Shown here: piece by piece, positions 35,533 to 44,542 of the stretch
Layout: every line of letters starts with the position of its first letter
Position numbering within the stretch: position 1 is the first letter of the stretch
DNA from: Symsagittifera roscoffensis
Lineage: Eukaryota; Xenacoelomorpha; Acoela; Convolutidae
Direction: 5' to 3'
NCBI RefSeq assembly: GCF_963678635.1
Contig: NC_087069.1
Coordinates: forward strand, 9,693,206-9,757,205
Length of the DNA: 64,000 nt
Notes under the pieces: model-generated
Databases searched by the model: none
Told to the model about the DNA's origin: nothing
What the model saw: the letters and a program-made list of their open reading frames with translations, nothing else
Program-made: the position numbers and the translations under genes

Positions 35533-36866
35533 CGTGGGCTAAAAAAATTATTATTTTGAGATTGAAAAGCGGTGGTATGGGGTTGTTCAATAATTTGTTC
35601 ATAAGTATTATCATCTTGTGACTGGTGTGTCATTATATGTTGGATGGGACTTTGTGTTATTGCTAAATTTCGAAAATTTCGCGGGACTAGGGATAGTGGA
35701 TGGTTATGTGGTAGGGGTGGTAACTGTGGTGCTGTTGGCGTTGTGTCTACGTTGTTATGTTCTTCGTCATATGTGTTCTGCCGTGTTGTTATTTTTGTGT
35801 TGTATTCTTTTATTTGTGCGTCTAAAAGAATTTTGTTTATAGATGTAGAAAAGATTCCAAAAAATCCTGCAAAGAGTATGCGTGCTACGCTTGCTTGTCT
35901 ATTTACCTGTGTGTGTATAGCACATGTGTTATAGATTCCTTTTAAAAGTGAGAAAAAAAATCCAATAAAGTTAAACATTGCGTATAAAATAGTCAATTTT
36001 TCTAAGATGTAATAGGGCCATCCTAGAAAATCAAGAATTTCATTTTTGAGTGTAACAAAGCTAAAAATATTGATTGGTGATATATCTTGGGGACGGTATT
36101 TTTCACCGTTTAGATATATATAATCTTTAATATCTTTAAAATATCCGCTATAGTCTTGCGTGTAGATGTCGGCAAATCCTGCGGTTTCTGCAAGTTTGCG
36201 TAAGTTTTGGTCAATTGATTGTCTTTGTATAGTGTCCATTTGTGTTAATAATTCTTGGAATTGTTGTGTTCTAATGTGATGTTGAATATCTGATATTGAA
36301 TATATTCCTATTGATTGTAAGTCTACATTTGGGTTTCGAGCAATAGCGCGAATGCTTTCTGGTGAAAATTTTTTGAGTGATTGCATTAATGTGGGATATG
36401 GAGTGAGAAGGTAATATTTATCTTCATCAGGGTTTAGTTGTACTACATTGTGGCTATTTTCTGATCCAAATGGGACTGCGGTATCCCAGAAATAGGTTCT
36501 TCGTGAAAGTGTGTCAACGAAATGTACTTTATTCTTATAAAAGATAGGGATTCTTTTATAACATCGTTTATCTTCAAAAACGTAGAGTGGTGATACTTTT
36601 TTAGTGCAAGTATAAAACCATAAGATGTTTCCTTCATAGTCTAAAAAATTTGATCTATTTCCTGATAATAAATATCCTGCGTAGGGTATTTTTAATACTG
36701 CTAGTGCAAGTGATTGTAATATTTGTGTTCGTTCTAATTCGCATAGTTGGTGTAGTGTTTCTAATTCGGAGAGTGACATTTCTTGAAAAATTCGGCTAAT
36801 TGTATAATCTAGTTTCATATCTAAGTGAATATCATAGTGGATATTACCAAAATATGTACTATTCAT
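35529..36866 (-). CDS. Envelope-like glycoprotein, C-terminal (membrane) half
   Basis: 445 residues from an ATG at 36866, in the same frame as the upstream envelope frame but separated from it by TAA and TGA. There is no signal peptide. Residues 1-280 look like an ectodomain with cysteines in CTKK and RCYKR and a GIYSISDI segment like those I recall from glycoproteins of env-bearing arthropod elements and chuvirus-like viruses (memory, not a search). Hydrophobic stretches lie near residues 283-306 and 322-340, then a cytoplasmic tail of about 100 residues containing PTAP, a late-domain type motif (about residue 378). The gene ends in an ATGA overlap with the 486-residue frame. Probably the membrane-anchored part of the envelope, or a separate subunit. 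Confidence 0.72.
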   Translation of the reverse strand: MNSTYFGNIHYDIHLDMKLDYTISRIFQEMSLSELETLHQLCELERTQILQSLALAVLKIPYAGYLLSGNRSNFLDYEGNILWFYTCTKKVSPLYVFEDKRCYKRIPIFYKNKVHFVDTLSRRTYFWDTAVPFGSENSHNVVQLNPDEDKYYLLTPYPTLMQSLKKFSPESIRAIARNPNVDLQSIGIYSISDIQHHIRTQQFQELLTQMDTIQRQSIDQNLRKLAETAGFADIYTQDYSGYFKDIKDYIYLNGEKYRPQDISPINIFSFVTLKNEILDFLGWPYYILEKLTILYAMFNFIGFFFSLLKGIYNTCAIHTQVNRQASVARILFAGFFGIFSTSINKILLDAQIKEYNTKITTRQNTYDEEHNNVDTTPTAPQLPPLPHNHPLSLVPRNFRNLAITQSPIQHIMTHQSQDDNTYEQIIEQPHTTAFQSQNNNFFSPR

Positions 36867-36878
36867 TAGTCATAGTTC

Positions 36879-38117
36879 TTATAAACGTGTGCTTTGAGCG
36901 TCTTGTGGTTTAAGATGTCCACCACGTTGACCTGTATTTCTTTGAAAATTAACTGGTATATATGATGTTCCTTCATTTAGGGGTTTACTTGTGGCGTATG
37001 GGTCGACTTTTATTTTTCCAGTGGTCATGTCGAATCCATTTTCGTATTCAACTAGTATTTCAGAGTATTGTGTTTTGTGAAGTGGGTTTTTATATTTACA
37101 TGCAAGTTCTGTTTCTTGATATACTTGAAAACGTGTTAATTTATTTTCTATATTGTGGATGTTTCGAAAATCAGAACTTATTTTTCGTAATGGATTTACT
37201 TTTTCATATGGTATTGATTGTATAAAATATTTTTCGTGAAATTTTATCATGCGAGCGTGTATTTTTGCTACTTGAAATGTTGTACATGTGTCTTCAGGGA
37301 ACCAAACAATTGTTGCTTGTGTTCGTGTTGTAGGGTCGCAATAACCTTGGTCATTTTTACAAGGTAATCTGATTCCTTGATAGATCATTGTGTTGTCTGA
37401 TAAATCTCGTGTGAGTTGTATTTTTTCTAGTTGTATTTTCCAATCGAAAAACATTATTTCTTGGTATCCTTTATTTTTTGTGTCTGCTTTGCAGTTTGAT
37501 GGGTTATTTATACCAATGTGTGGTATCCAATGTTTATCGTGTATATCATAGGTTAATCGTCCGTGTGCGCCGTTATATGGGTGTTTATCATCTAGTTTTA
37601 TATGTCCTTGGTATCTTTCAAGTTGTGATTGATGTACAGTGTCGGAAAAAACTTGAAAGTATACTAACTTTCTTTCTGAGTTTTTATTACGCGTGATATT
37701 TAGTCTAAGTAATTCGTTTTTACAATCTTCGGGATTGAGATGTAAAAGTCGTTCGATATTACTCTGGTAAAATGATTCATGGTCAAGTCGGTTTTTATTT
37801 CCGTTCGAGACTTGTGAACAATGTACTTTCTTTTCGGAAAATGTTGCTGTGAATTTATATCCTGTAACTGTTGTTGCTCGGGCTTTTGAATAAAGTGTTG
37901 CTATTACATTTGTAGTTTCTATTGCTTGGGGTTCTGTTTCGCAGTGTGATACTTGATTTATTGCATACTTGTGGAGTGTTTTTTGTTCGTTTTCTTCACA
38001 ATCGTAATGTGTTACTAATAAATCTTGGGGTCCTGTGCGGGGAGAAGGGTTGATGTTTTGATTTGAGGTTACTAGAAAAAGGAGTTGGAGAAAAACTAAT
38101 ATTTTTAGAATATACAT
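36879..38117 (-). CDS. Envelope-like glycoprotein, N-terminal (surface) half
   Basis: 412 residues from ATG 38117. Residues 1-18 (MYILKILVFLQLLFLVTS) form a good signal peptide. The ectodomain has nine cysteines (including LPCKNDQGYC and EDTC) and an NIT glycosylation site; there is no membrane anchor. The frame ends at TAA 36881-36879 and a second stop (TGA) follows three codons later, after which the same frame continues as the membrane half. The start overlaps the end of the Ser/Thr/Pro-rich frame by 13 bases. The position after pol, the signal peptide and the partner frame identify it as an env gene. Its family is uncertain; chuvirus-like glycoproteins are one possibility. Confidence 0.75.
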   Translation of the reverse strand: MYILKILVFLQLLFLVTSNQNINPSPRTGPQDLLVTHYDCEENEQKTLHKYAINQVSHCETEPQAIETTNVIATLYSKARATTVTGYKFTATFSEKKVHCSQVSNGNKNRLDHESFYQSNIERLLHLNPEDCKNELLRLNITRNKNSERKLVYFQVFSDTVHQSQLERYQGHIKLDDKHPYNGAHGRLTYDIHDKHWIPHIGINNPSNCKADTKNKGYQEIMFFDWKIQLEKIQLTRDLSDNTMIYQGIRLPCKNDQGYCDPTTRTQATIVWFPEDTCTTFQVAKIHARMIKFHEKYFIQSIPYEKVNPLRKISSDFRNIHNIENKLTRFQVYQETELACKYKNPLHKTQYSEILVEYENGFDMTTGKIKVDPYATSKPLNEGTSYIPVNFQRNTGQRGGHLKPQDAQSTRL

Positions 38118-39235
38118 GTGTATGATAATCCTGAGTATGGGTTATAAAATGTAATGTAACCAATTGTCTTTTTGGTATATCTGTCGTATTTATATATTAC
38201 TTCAGTGGTTATGAATGGTGGTGGTAGTGATTGAGCTGTTATGTTTGGTGGGTTTAATGGGTAGGGATGTTGAACAATATTGTTCAACTTAACTGTGATT
38301 TCAAACTTTAATTGTAAACTGTTTTGTTGGAGTATTTGGATATTGTGTTCACGGATATCGTCGTGAATGTCTTGTCGATATTGTAATCTATTAAGTGCCC
38401 AGTTGTGAAGGCGATTACTTTCTAGATGTTGACCAAATAATGGTGGAGGTGCTGTAAATGTATTCCAATCTAGTCTTAAAGGAATATTTGTTAATGATTG
38501 TTCTCGATATCTTGCGTCGAGATTGTTTGGAAAATTTAAGTTAAAAGGTGTCGGTGAAACTTGACTAATCGATGGTGTTGATGGAAGTGATAATGTTTCT
38601 GGTAGTGATGAAGATGTTGTATCTGTAGAAATGTCTATGGGGTCATTGATTAATTTTGGTTCACCTTGTGTGAATGAATGTGTTGTCCAATATGGTAGTC
38701 GTGGTGTTTGGTTTGGGGGGTTAAAGGGATTCGCACGTATTTGTTCAGATGTTGGTGTTGAACCTAAGTATTCTGAGGGTAGGCTTGAAGTACTTCGTTG
38801 TGACTGAAGTGTAGGGGTTTCTGGTAAGATACCAGCGGGATTTTCTGGAGTGCTTTGTGATGGTGATTGAGGTATTTCAAAATGAACTCGGGGAGTTTGA
38901 AAATTTCTATTTCGTCGGGGATGTATAATTTGTCTATTTATTTCTGTTGTGTTTTGAGTCTGGCTAAGGTTTCGTATTCTACTTAGTTCTTGTGGTAGTG
39001 TTGGGTATAGGTTATATGTTGGTTCATTTAGGGATGCTTGTCGTTTGACTGGTTCTAGTGGTTCAGATAAACGAGCGTGTCGTTCTTCAAAAGTGTATGG
39101 GTTATCTTGAAAGGAAATTCGTGTAGATGTTTGAGGATTTTGGGTAGTTGAAGGTGTTGTTGGGTTATCTTGGGATGATGTCGGTGAAGACTGACTTTGT
39201 GACTGTTGGGTAGCAATTTTTGATAGGTTTTTGAT
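38105..39235 (-). CDS. Ser/Thr/Pro-rich protein with no ATG (376 codons)
   Basis: The minus strand is open from just after a TAA (39238-39236) to TAA 38107-38105, 376 codons without a stop and without a single ATG. Such a length by chance is very unlikely in AT-rich DNA. About the first 245 residues are rich in Ser, Thr, Pro, Gln and Asn; the last 130 look folded (NRLHNWALNRLQYRQDIHDD, ITTEVIYKYDRYTKKTIGY). Lack of a start suggests that it is joined by splicing to an upstream exon; an AG preceded by TTGCTACCCAAC at 39204-39203 is a candidate acceptor. Alternatives are a non-AUG start or a lost start. Its end overlaps the env start by 13 bases. No family recognised. Confidence 0.68.
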   Translation of the reverse strand: MKNLSKIATQQSQSQSSPTSSQDNPTTPSTTQNPQTSTRISFQDNPYTFEERHARLSEPLEPVKRQASLNEPTYNLYPTLPQELSRIRNLSQTQNTTEINRQIIHPRRNRNFQTPRVHFEIPQSPSQSTPENPAGILPETPTLQSQRSTSSLPSEYLGSTPTSEQIRANPFNPPNQTPRLPYWTTHSFTQGEPKLINDPIDISTDTTSSSLPETLSLPSTPSISQVSPTPFNLNFPNNLDARYREQSLTNIPLRLDWNTFTAPPPLFGQHLESNRLHNWALNRLQYRQDIHDDIREHNIQILQQNSLQLKFEITVKLNNIVQHPYPLNPPNITAQSLPPPFITTEVIYKYDRYTKKTIGYITFYNPYSGLSYTCIF

Positions 39236-39243
39236 TTATTGCT

Positions 39244-39432
39244 TTAGTGAGAAAGTTTGTGTTTATTATAATATTCTTCCAAAAAAAGAATTAGAAAGAT
39301 TGTTGCTAGGGCAAATGTGAGGATTGCTTTCTTTATACATTTACATATGGTCAAAATGAGGGATGATAAAAATGTTATGAAAATTACAAACAATAAAAAA
39401 ATATCAGTTCTACTGAAAATAGTTCGTATCAT
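39244..39432 (-). CDS. Small hydrophobic protein, 62 residues
   Basis: ATG at 39432, TAA at 39246-39244, six bases before the Ser/Thr/Pro-rich frame opens. Two hydrophobic stretches (IFLLFVIFITFLSSLILTI and AILTFALATIFLILFL) are separated by a basic KCIKK hinge, a hairpin membrane topology like viroporins. Its strand composition (T-rich coding) departs from the rest of the element. Not recognised; expression is inferred only from position and topology. Confidence 0.45.
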   Translation of the reverse strand: MIRTIFSRTDIFLLFVIFITFLSSLILTICKCIKKAILTFALATIFLILFLEEYYNKHKLSH

Positions 39433-39468
39433 TTAGACAAGTTATATGAATCGTACCTGTGGATATAA

Positions 39469-39660
39469 TCAAGGGTTTTTGAAAGTTGGAGAAATAGTTC
39501 GAATATGGTGTAGAAAATTTAAAAAAATGTTACAAAAAATGATTAAGATTATTAGAAAAGATTCGAGGATATCAAAAATAATTATTATAAAAGTTGCAAG
39601 TATCGTAAAAAATTGTTTGAGGTTTATGAAAATTTTAGTGACTGTTTGATAGAAGAGCAT
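39469..39660 (-). CDS. Small hydrophobic protein, 63 residues
   Basis: ATG at 39660, stop at 39471-39469, 36 bases upstream of the 62-residue frame. It carries hydrophobic segments (FFTILATFIIIIFDI and FLIILIIFCNIFLNFL). It is similar in size and layout to the next frame, so the two may be diverged duplicates. An opposite-strand frame of similar length exists, so chance in this AT-rich patch cannot be excluded. Confidence 0.35.
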   Translation of the reverse strand: MLFYQTVTKIFINLKQFFTILATFIIIIFDILESFLIILIIFCNIFLNFLHHIRTISPTFKNP

Positions 39661-40253
39661 TTAAGAAATGACTTCTTGATCGAATATTTTTTGCTGTTTG
39701 GGGCGATTTTCGAGTGTGGTCGGATTATTTATTAGTTTTTTGACAAGTGGGTTGAGTTTTGTAAAAAATTGTTGGGGGCAATTTTTATGGTGATCGGGAG
39801 GTCGTCTTTTTCTTTATTTTTGTTTGTCAAATGATCCGGGGTATGGTGAGATTTTTGTACTTAAGGCTAATTAAAATATTCATTTTGTTACTTTAGGCTA
39901 AGTTAACAATTTTGTTTGGGGGGTATTTGTGGTCTGAGTTGGGGAAATATTGTTGATCTTTGGGTTATTAGATAAGGGAGGGGTATGGGATTATGGTGAT
40001 ATTTATTTTAGTTGTCAAGTTGGAGTGATCTGCTTATTTTTGACCTTGAGGTCGTAAAGTTATAGTTAGAGATATGCCTGGAATTTTATATGATTCGTCT
40101 AATTGATCTTAGTTTGAGTTAGAGAAAGTGACGGATTGGATGAATCCTATTGGTCTAAATTTGAACTAGAATCATTGCGTGTTTGTCAGCATGTTATTTT
40201 GAAAAATGAAAATTGAAAATGTTTCAGAGGTTTCAAGACTGTGAAGTATAAAG
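39661..40253 (-). other. Non-coding gap between pol and the downstream frames
   Basis: About 590 bases with no long minus-strand frame, rich in T and G on plus. A likely place for splice signals or a promoter for the downstream genes, but no specific site can be proved by eye. Confidence 0.45.
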
Positions 40254-41174
40254 CTAAAATTGCTTTTGAAATTCCACTTTCTTTAATATTTTAGATTGGG
40301 GGATGAATATTTTATAATTTTTACGTGGTTGATTTCTAAGTCGTGTTGATTTTCTATGTTCTGATTTGTCGATTTGCTCTTGGGGTATTATTTGTTCTGT
40401 CATTTTTCTATTTTTTCTTTCTTTTTGAGATGTTTTTTGGTCTAGGTTTTTTATATTGTTTCTGGTGGTGGTTGATTTTGTATTTTTATTTTCGATAGGG
40501 ATATCATTTTGTTCCTCTGTTGTGTTTTTCGGATGTGGGTCATTTTGAATAACTTTTAAACCTGTAAAAGAATATAATTGAGTTAATTCGCGGAGTGCGT
40601 ATTCTTTTGGATAATAAGGTAATAGGTTGTTTCGGTGCTGAAAGATTTCTTTTTTGTCTGAATCGGTAATTTTATATGTGACATCAGTGGGTTTTGAAAT
40701 TATTTGGTATGGTCCTATACGAAGGGGTTGTAATTTTTTAGAAATTCCTTTTTGAGTAGTGAAATTAGGTATTAAAACAAATGTTCCAATTTTTAAATCG
40801 GAGGCTGGTGTAAAATGTGAATTTATTTGTTCATTAATGTTTTGTCTTTGTAATAACTTTTTTGTTACTTTTTGATAAATTTCATTGTGTTTTTTATCTC
40901 TATTTAGAATCCATTCGGTGTGTGTACCGGAGGCTAATTTAAGAATTTGTGGGTGATGAAAATGATCTTCATCGTGTGTATGTAAAGGTAGGTTATAACA
41001 AATTGAGTCTTTATTTGGTTGGCAATAACCTTGTGCGTTTTTATGAGAGTTTGCTGTAAACATTATTGGTTTGCGTGGCTTTTGGTTAAAAACCATTTCA
41101 TATGGTGACATTCCTAGAGTTGTCGTGATTTGTGAATTATATGCTAAGGGAATAATTTTACATCTGCTGACCAT
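40254..41174 (-). CDS. Integrase C-terminal part, frame-shifted from pol
   Basis: 306-residue frame overlapping the end of the main pol frame by about 30 bases in another phase. It begins inside the integrase catalytic-core end (AYNSQITTTLGMSPYEMVFN is the usual AYN...TG.SP.E.V. block), then an SH3-like integrase C-terminal module (LKIGTFVLIPN, LQPLRIGPYQI, HRNNLLPYYPKEY), then a basic, Lys/Thr/Asn-rich tail of about 100 residues. It has no start of its own that makes biological sense, so it is pol continued after a frame change near 41150-41175. Confidence 0.9.
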   Translation of the reverse strand: MVSRCKIIPLAYNSQITTTLGMSPYEMVFNQKPRKPIMFTANSHKNAQGYCQPNKDSICYNLPLHTHDEDHFHHPQILKLASGTHTEWILNRDKKHNEIYQKVTKKLLQRQNINEQINSHFTPASDLKIGTFVLIPNFTTQKGISKKLQPLRIGPYQIISKPTDVTYKITDSDKKEIFQHRNNLLPYYPKEYALRELTQLYSFTGLKVIQNDPHPKNTTEEQNDIPIENKNTKSTTTRNNIKNLDQKTSQKERKNRKMTEQIIPQEQIDKSEHRKSTRLRNQPRKNYKIFIPQSKILKKVEFQKQF

Positions 41175-44100
41175 TCGGTATATCTTGTATCATTTCCATT
41201 GATGATACATCTAAGATATTCTTGTAATGAACGGTTCATACCTTCGACTAAGCCGTTTGTCCAAGGTGCGTGAGATGTACGTGGTTTGTGTTTAATGTTA
41301 TATAAATGACATAGTGTGATAATTTCATTATTTATGAATTCTGTACCGTTGTCTGTGTTTAAAATTTCTGGTAGTCCAAATTTTGCTATCCAGTGTTCAT
41401 AAAGCGTTGTGTACGCATAATAAGCGTTACAATGTGGTACTGGGTTAAGTGCTACATAATGTGTAAATGCGACAACAATTACCATAATGTAGGAATTTCC
41501 TTCTGATGAGGGTGAAATTGGTCCTTTAGTATCAAATGAGATACGATGATTAAAGTACAAACTTTGTCCTTTAAAATCTTGTTTTTGTGCTATTTGTTTT
41601 TGATTTGGGTAAGGTTTATTAAGTTGACATACTATACAATCATTGCATAGTACTTTTATCCAAATTGGTGCATTTGGGAAATAAAAGTTTTGTATGAAAT
41701 TTGAGTATGTTTTTTCTGATCCGGAGTGTCCTTTAATATTTTGTGTATGTGAAATATTAAAAGCTATGAGAATCATACTTAAAGGGAGACAAGGGACTGT
41801 AGATTCATTTAAATTATACTCTAAAAGGTCTGTAGTTTCATTAATTGTTGTGTTATTAAATTTGCGAAAGTATCGGAGGAGTGTTTTGTTTCCTAGAATG
41901 GTTGAATCTGCCTTGATAGGTTTAGTTTTATATTTGTGCCATGATTTTAGTTGTCTAATTATTGGGTCAAGATTTTGATATTGTTTTAGTGTTGAAATTG
42001 TAATTGTTTCTGTTGGAGGGAGAAAAATGTTTTCAATTTCGAATTTAGATAAAGGTATTGTATCAAGGGGGTCATGGAGGTCAAAAACTTGATTTATTGT
42101 GTATTTTGAATCGTTTGTTTGTGGTCCTGATAAATTTATTTTATCAGTTAAATTTTCTTTTTCAATTAGTGGAAAATGGTCTTTTTTAGGCGGGTGTTGT
42201 TTTGTTCTTTTTTGTTGGGTGTTATTTTTTATCCATTGTGAATATGGGATTGGTTTAAAAGTTGATGTTCCAAGTAGATCAACTTCATAGTGATTATTTT
42301 GACAATCTAAAAAAAGTGGGAAATGTTGTAAACTATTTATTTGTGATTGTTCAACGTCAGTTTTTACTGCATATTTGCATTCCAATCGGGGTGATGTTTC
42401 ATTTTCTGCAAGGTAGAATTTTATATTTTTGGGTATTTCAACTGTTGTTTTTCGTGTAAGTAATTCAGGTGGTGTATTTCGACTTAAGGTATCTGGTAAT
42501 GAAAGATTTTTTCCTGCGGTCCAAACTATATGTAAGTTTGGGAATTTCATTAAAATTAGTTGAAATCTGTAAACTCGGTGGTTTGGATTAGACTTTTGTG
42601 TAAAAAGAAAGATGATTGGTTTATGGTCTGTGAATAGAACTGTGGGATGTTTTGATCCAAGTATAAGAAATTCATATTCTGTTAGTGTATATATTATGGC
42701 TGTACATTCTCTCATTAGAGTGGAGAGTCGTAGCTCTGCTTGAGTGAATAATCGAGAATTTGCTGATATGAGGTTCATTTTATTTGTACCATTATGTGAT
42801 TGTAATAATGCTGCACCGATGCCAAAATTCGAAGCATCGCACATTGCATAAAATGGTTGATCAGGGTCTGGAATTGTGTTTGAAATTTGTTCAGTTAAAA
42901 GTTTCTTTATTTCTTCAAATCGTGCTTGATGTTCTGTATTCCATTCAAAATTATTTTGTTGTCTAAGGATATTATAGAATGGTCGTAGATATAATTGCAT
43001 TTTATAAACATATTTACTTAAAAAGTTTAACATTCCAAGAAATTCTTGGATTTTCTTTTTATTTGTTGGTGGTTGAAGTTTTTGAATAGCGTCAATGCGT
43101 GATTTCAATGGAGTGATTGTTTTTCTTTCTATATTATGTCCTAAGAATTTAACTTTTGTCAAAAAGAAGTGTGATTTATCGGGGGCGGCCTTCAGATTTT
43201 CGTTCTGAAGTATTTGGTGATATTTTTCTAAAACATTGAACATTTCTTCTTTTGTTTGTGATTGCATAAAAACATCGTCTAAATAGGTGATTGCGTTTTT
43301 CTTGAGTATTAGTGGTCTAAAAATTTTGCTCATAAAAGCTGAAAATGCTGCTGGTCCTATGGATATTCCATAGAATAAGCGGTTGAATTCATATTGTTGG
43401 TTTCCAATAACAAATTGTGTTAAACGTCGTGATTGTTCATCTAGTGGCATTTGATTATATGCACTATTCATATCGGCGGTTGTAAAGTATTTGCCGTTTA
43501 TTTTTGTTAAAATAACTTGTATTGGTTCAATGGGCCAATTACACTTTGATTCATCTATGAGTGAGTTGAGGTATCTAGCATCGAGAACGATTTTTAATGA
43601 TTCTCCTTTAGCTAGAATGATAACGGGGTTGATAAATGTGTTGCCTTTTGGTTGTTCTTCTTTATTAACTGGTGATATAATGTTGTATTGTTCTAAAATT
43701 TCGAGTAATCTGTTCACTTTATCGTGTAAGTGAATTGGTACTTTACTTGCTCTCTGTTTTTTGAAAACTGCGTCTGGTTTTAACGGGAGATGTAGTGATG
43801 AGCTAATTTTGCCAACATCGAATTTGGATGTTGCATAGGCTGATGAATATTTAATTAGCTGTTTGGCTAATTTTTCAAATTCGTCTTGTGTTATTTGTGA
43901 ATGTTGGAAATTAAACATTGTTAAAAATTTCTGTTGATCCTCTGTGTAGTTACTTATGTTGAATGTAGGTTTGAAATATGGAGTTTTTGTGAAATAATCC
44001 GTATTTCTGTTTTCGTTACTTATTATGTTATTTATAGATAATTCTTCATTAAGGATTGTGGATTGGCAAATATCTAGTAATTGGAGTATATTATTTACGC

Positions 44101-44524
44101 GATAGGTTTTTTCGTGTATTGGTGATATTGTAGCGTTTGTTTCGCAATAGCCTAAAAGTCCTAAAGGTAATGTTACTTGGTAGGGTGTATTGTTGTATAA
44201 CTGTAAAGAAATAATATATGAATTCGAATTTTTCAAATATTTTATTGATGAGATTGTGATTTTGAAAAATTTATGAATAGGTTTGAATTCAAAATCTGAC
44301 ATATAAAATTTTTGTTTGTTTTGTTCTTTATCATATTGGTGAACTTCTTTGATTGAAAAATTATAGATGTTTCCTGATAGTGGTTTCAGGTGTTTTCTTT
44401 GTTGATTAAATATTGGGTAAAATTTTAAAAAGAATGGTGGTTGTTTATTTAATCTTTGAAAAATTGTTAGGGAGGTGTCTTTTGTTTTTGTATATTTATC
44501 TTTGATTAATATTTTACTATTCAA
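41144..44524 (-). CDS. Pol: reverse transcriptase, RNase H, integrase (main frame)
   Basis: In frame with Gag-Pro, starting right after its stop codon. There is an N-terminal spacer of about 200 residues. RT: KIVLDARYLNSLID, FTTADMNSAYNQMPLD, FYGISIGPAAFSAF and the catalytic YLDD (about residue 413). RNase H: MCDASNFGIGAALL, MRECTA, FTDHKP and LPDTLSR supply the acidic residues. Integrase: HTQNIKGH then CNDC zinc motif (about 925-965), then ISFDTKG, NTDNGTEF and LVEGMNR, giving a D,D-35-E triad (second Asp and Glu exactly 35 residues apart). The frame stops at 41146-41144, shortly before the end of the catalytic core, and continues in another phase at 40254-41174. The first listed codon is TTG, so expression must come by stop read-through or cleavage from Gag-Pro. 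Confidence 0.97.
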   Translation of the reverse strand: MNSKILIKDKYTKTKDTSLTIFQRLNKQPPFFLKFYPIFNQQRKHLKPLSGNIYNFSIKEVHQYDKEQNKQKFYMSDFEFKPIHKFFKITISSIKYLKNSNSYIISLQLYNNTPYQVTLPLGLLGYCETNATISPIHEKTYRVNNILQLLDICQSTILNEELSINNIISNENRNTDYFTKTPYFKPTFNISNYTEDQQKFLTMFNFQHSQITQDEFEKLAKQLIKYSSAYATSKFDVGKISSSLHLPLKPDAVFKKQRASKVPIHLHDKVNRLLEILEQYNIISPVNKEEQPKGNTFINPVIILAKGESLKIVLDARYLNSLIDESKCNWPIEPIQVILTKINGKYFTTADMNSAYNQMPLDEQSRRLTQFVIGNQQYEFNRLFYGISIGPAAFSAFMSKIFRPLILKKNAITYLDDVFMQSQTKEEMFNVLEKYHQILQNENLKAAPDKSHFFLTKVKFLGHNIERKTITPLKSRIDAIQKLQPPTNKKKIQEFLGMLNFLSKYVYKMQLYLRPFYNILRQQNNFEWNTEHQARFEEIKKLLTEQISNTIPDPDQPFYAMCDASNFGIGAALLQSHNGTNKMNLISANSRLFTQAELRLSTLMRECTAIIYTLTEYEFLILGSKHPTVLFTDHKPIIFLFTQKSNPNHRVYRFQLILMKFPNLHIVWTAGKNLSLPDTLSRNTPPELLTRKTTVEIPKNIKFYLAENETSPRLECKYAVKTDVEQSQINSLQHFPLFLDCQNNHYEVDLLGTSTFKPIPYSQWIKNNTQQKRTKQHPPKKDHFPLIEKENLTDKINLSGPQTNDSKYTINQVFDLHDPLDTIPLSKFEIENIFLPPTETITISTLKQYQNLDPIIRQLKSWHKYKTKPIKADSTILGNKTLLRYFRKFNNTTINETTDLLEYNLNESTVPCLPLSMILIAFNISHTQNIKGHSGSEKTYSNFIQNFYFPNAPIWIKVLCNDCIVCQLNKPYPNQKQIAQKQDFKGQSLYFNHRISFDTKGPISPSSEGNSYIMVIVVAFTHYVALNPVPHCNAYYAYTTLYEHWIAKFGLPEILNTDNGTEFINNEIITLCHLYNIKHKPRTSHAPWTNGLVEGMNRSLQEYLRCIINGNDTRYTEWSADVKLFP

Positions 44525-44542
44525 GATGTTGATTGTTGGTAT

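Noticed and set aside
36443..36637. Frames antisense or out of phase to env and pol (for example 35618-35934, 36962-37225, 41694-41978)
   Set aside because: Shadows of the real minus-strand genes, caused by the element's base bias.
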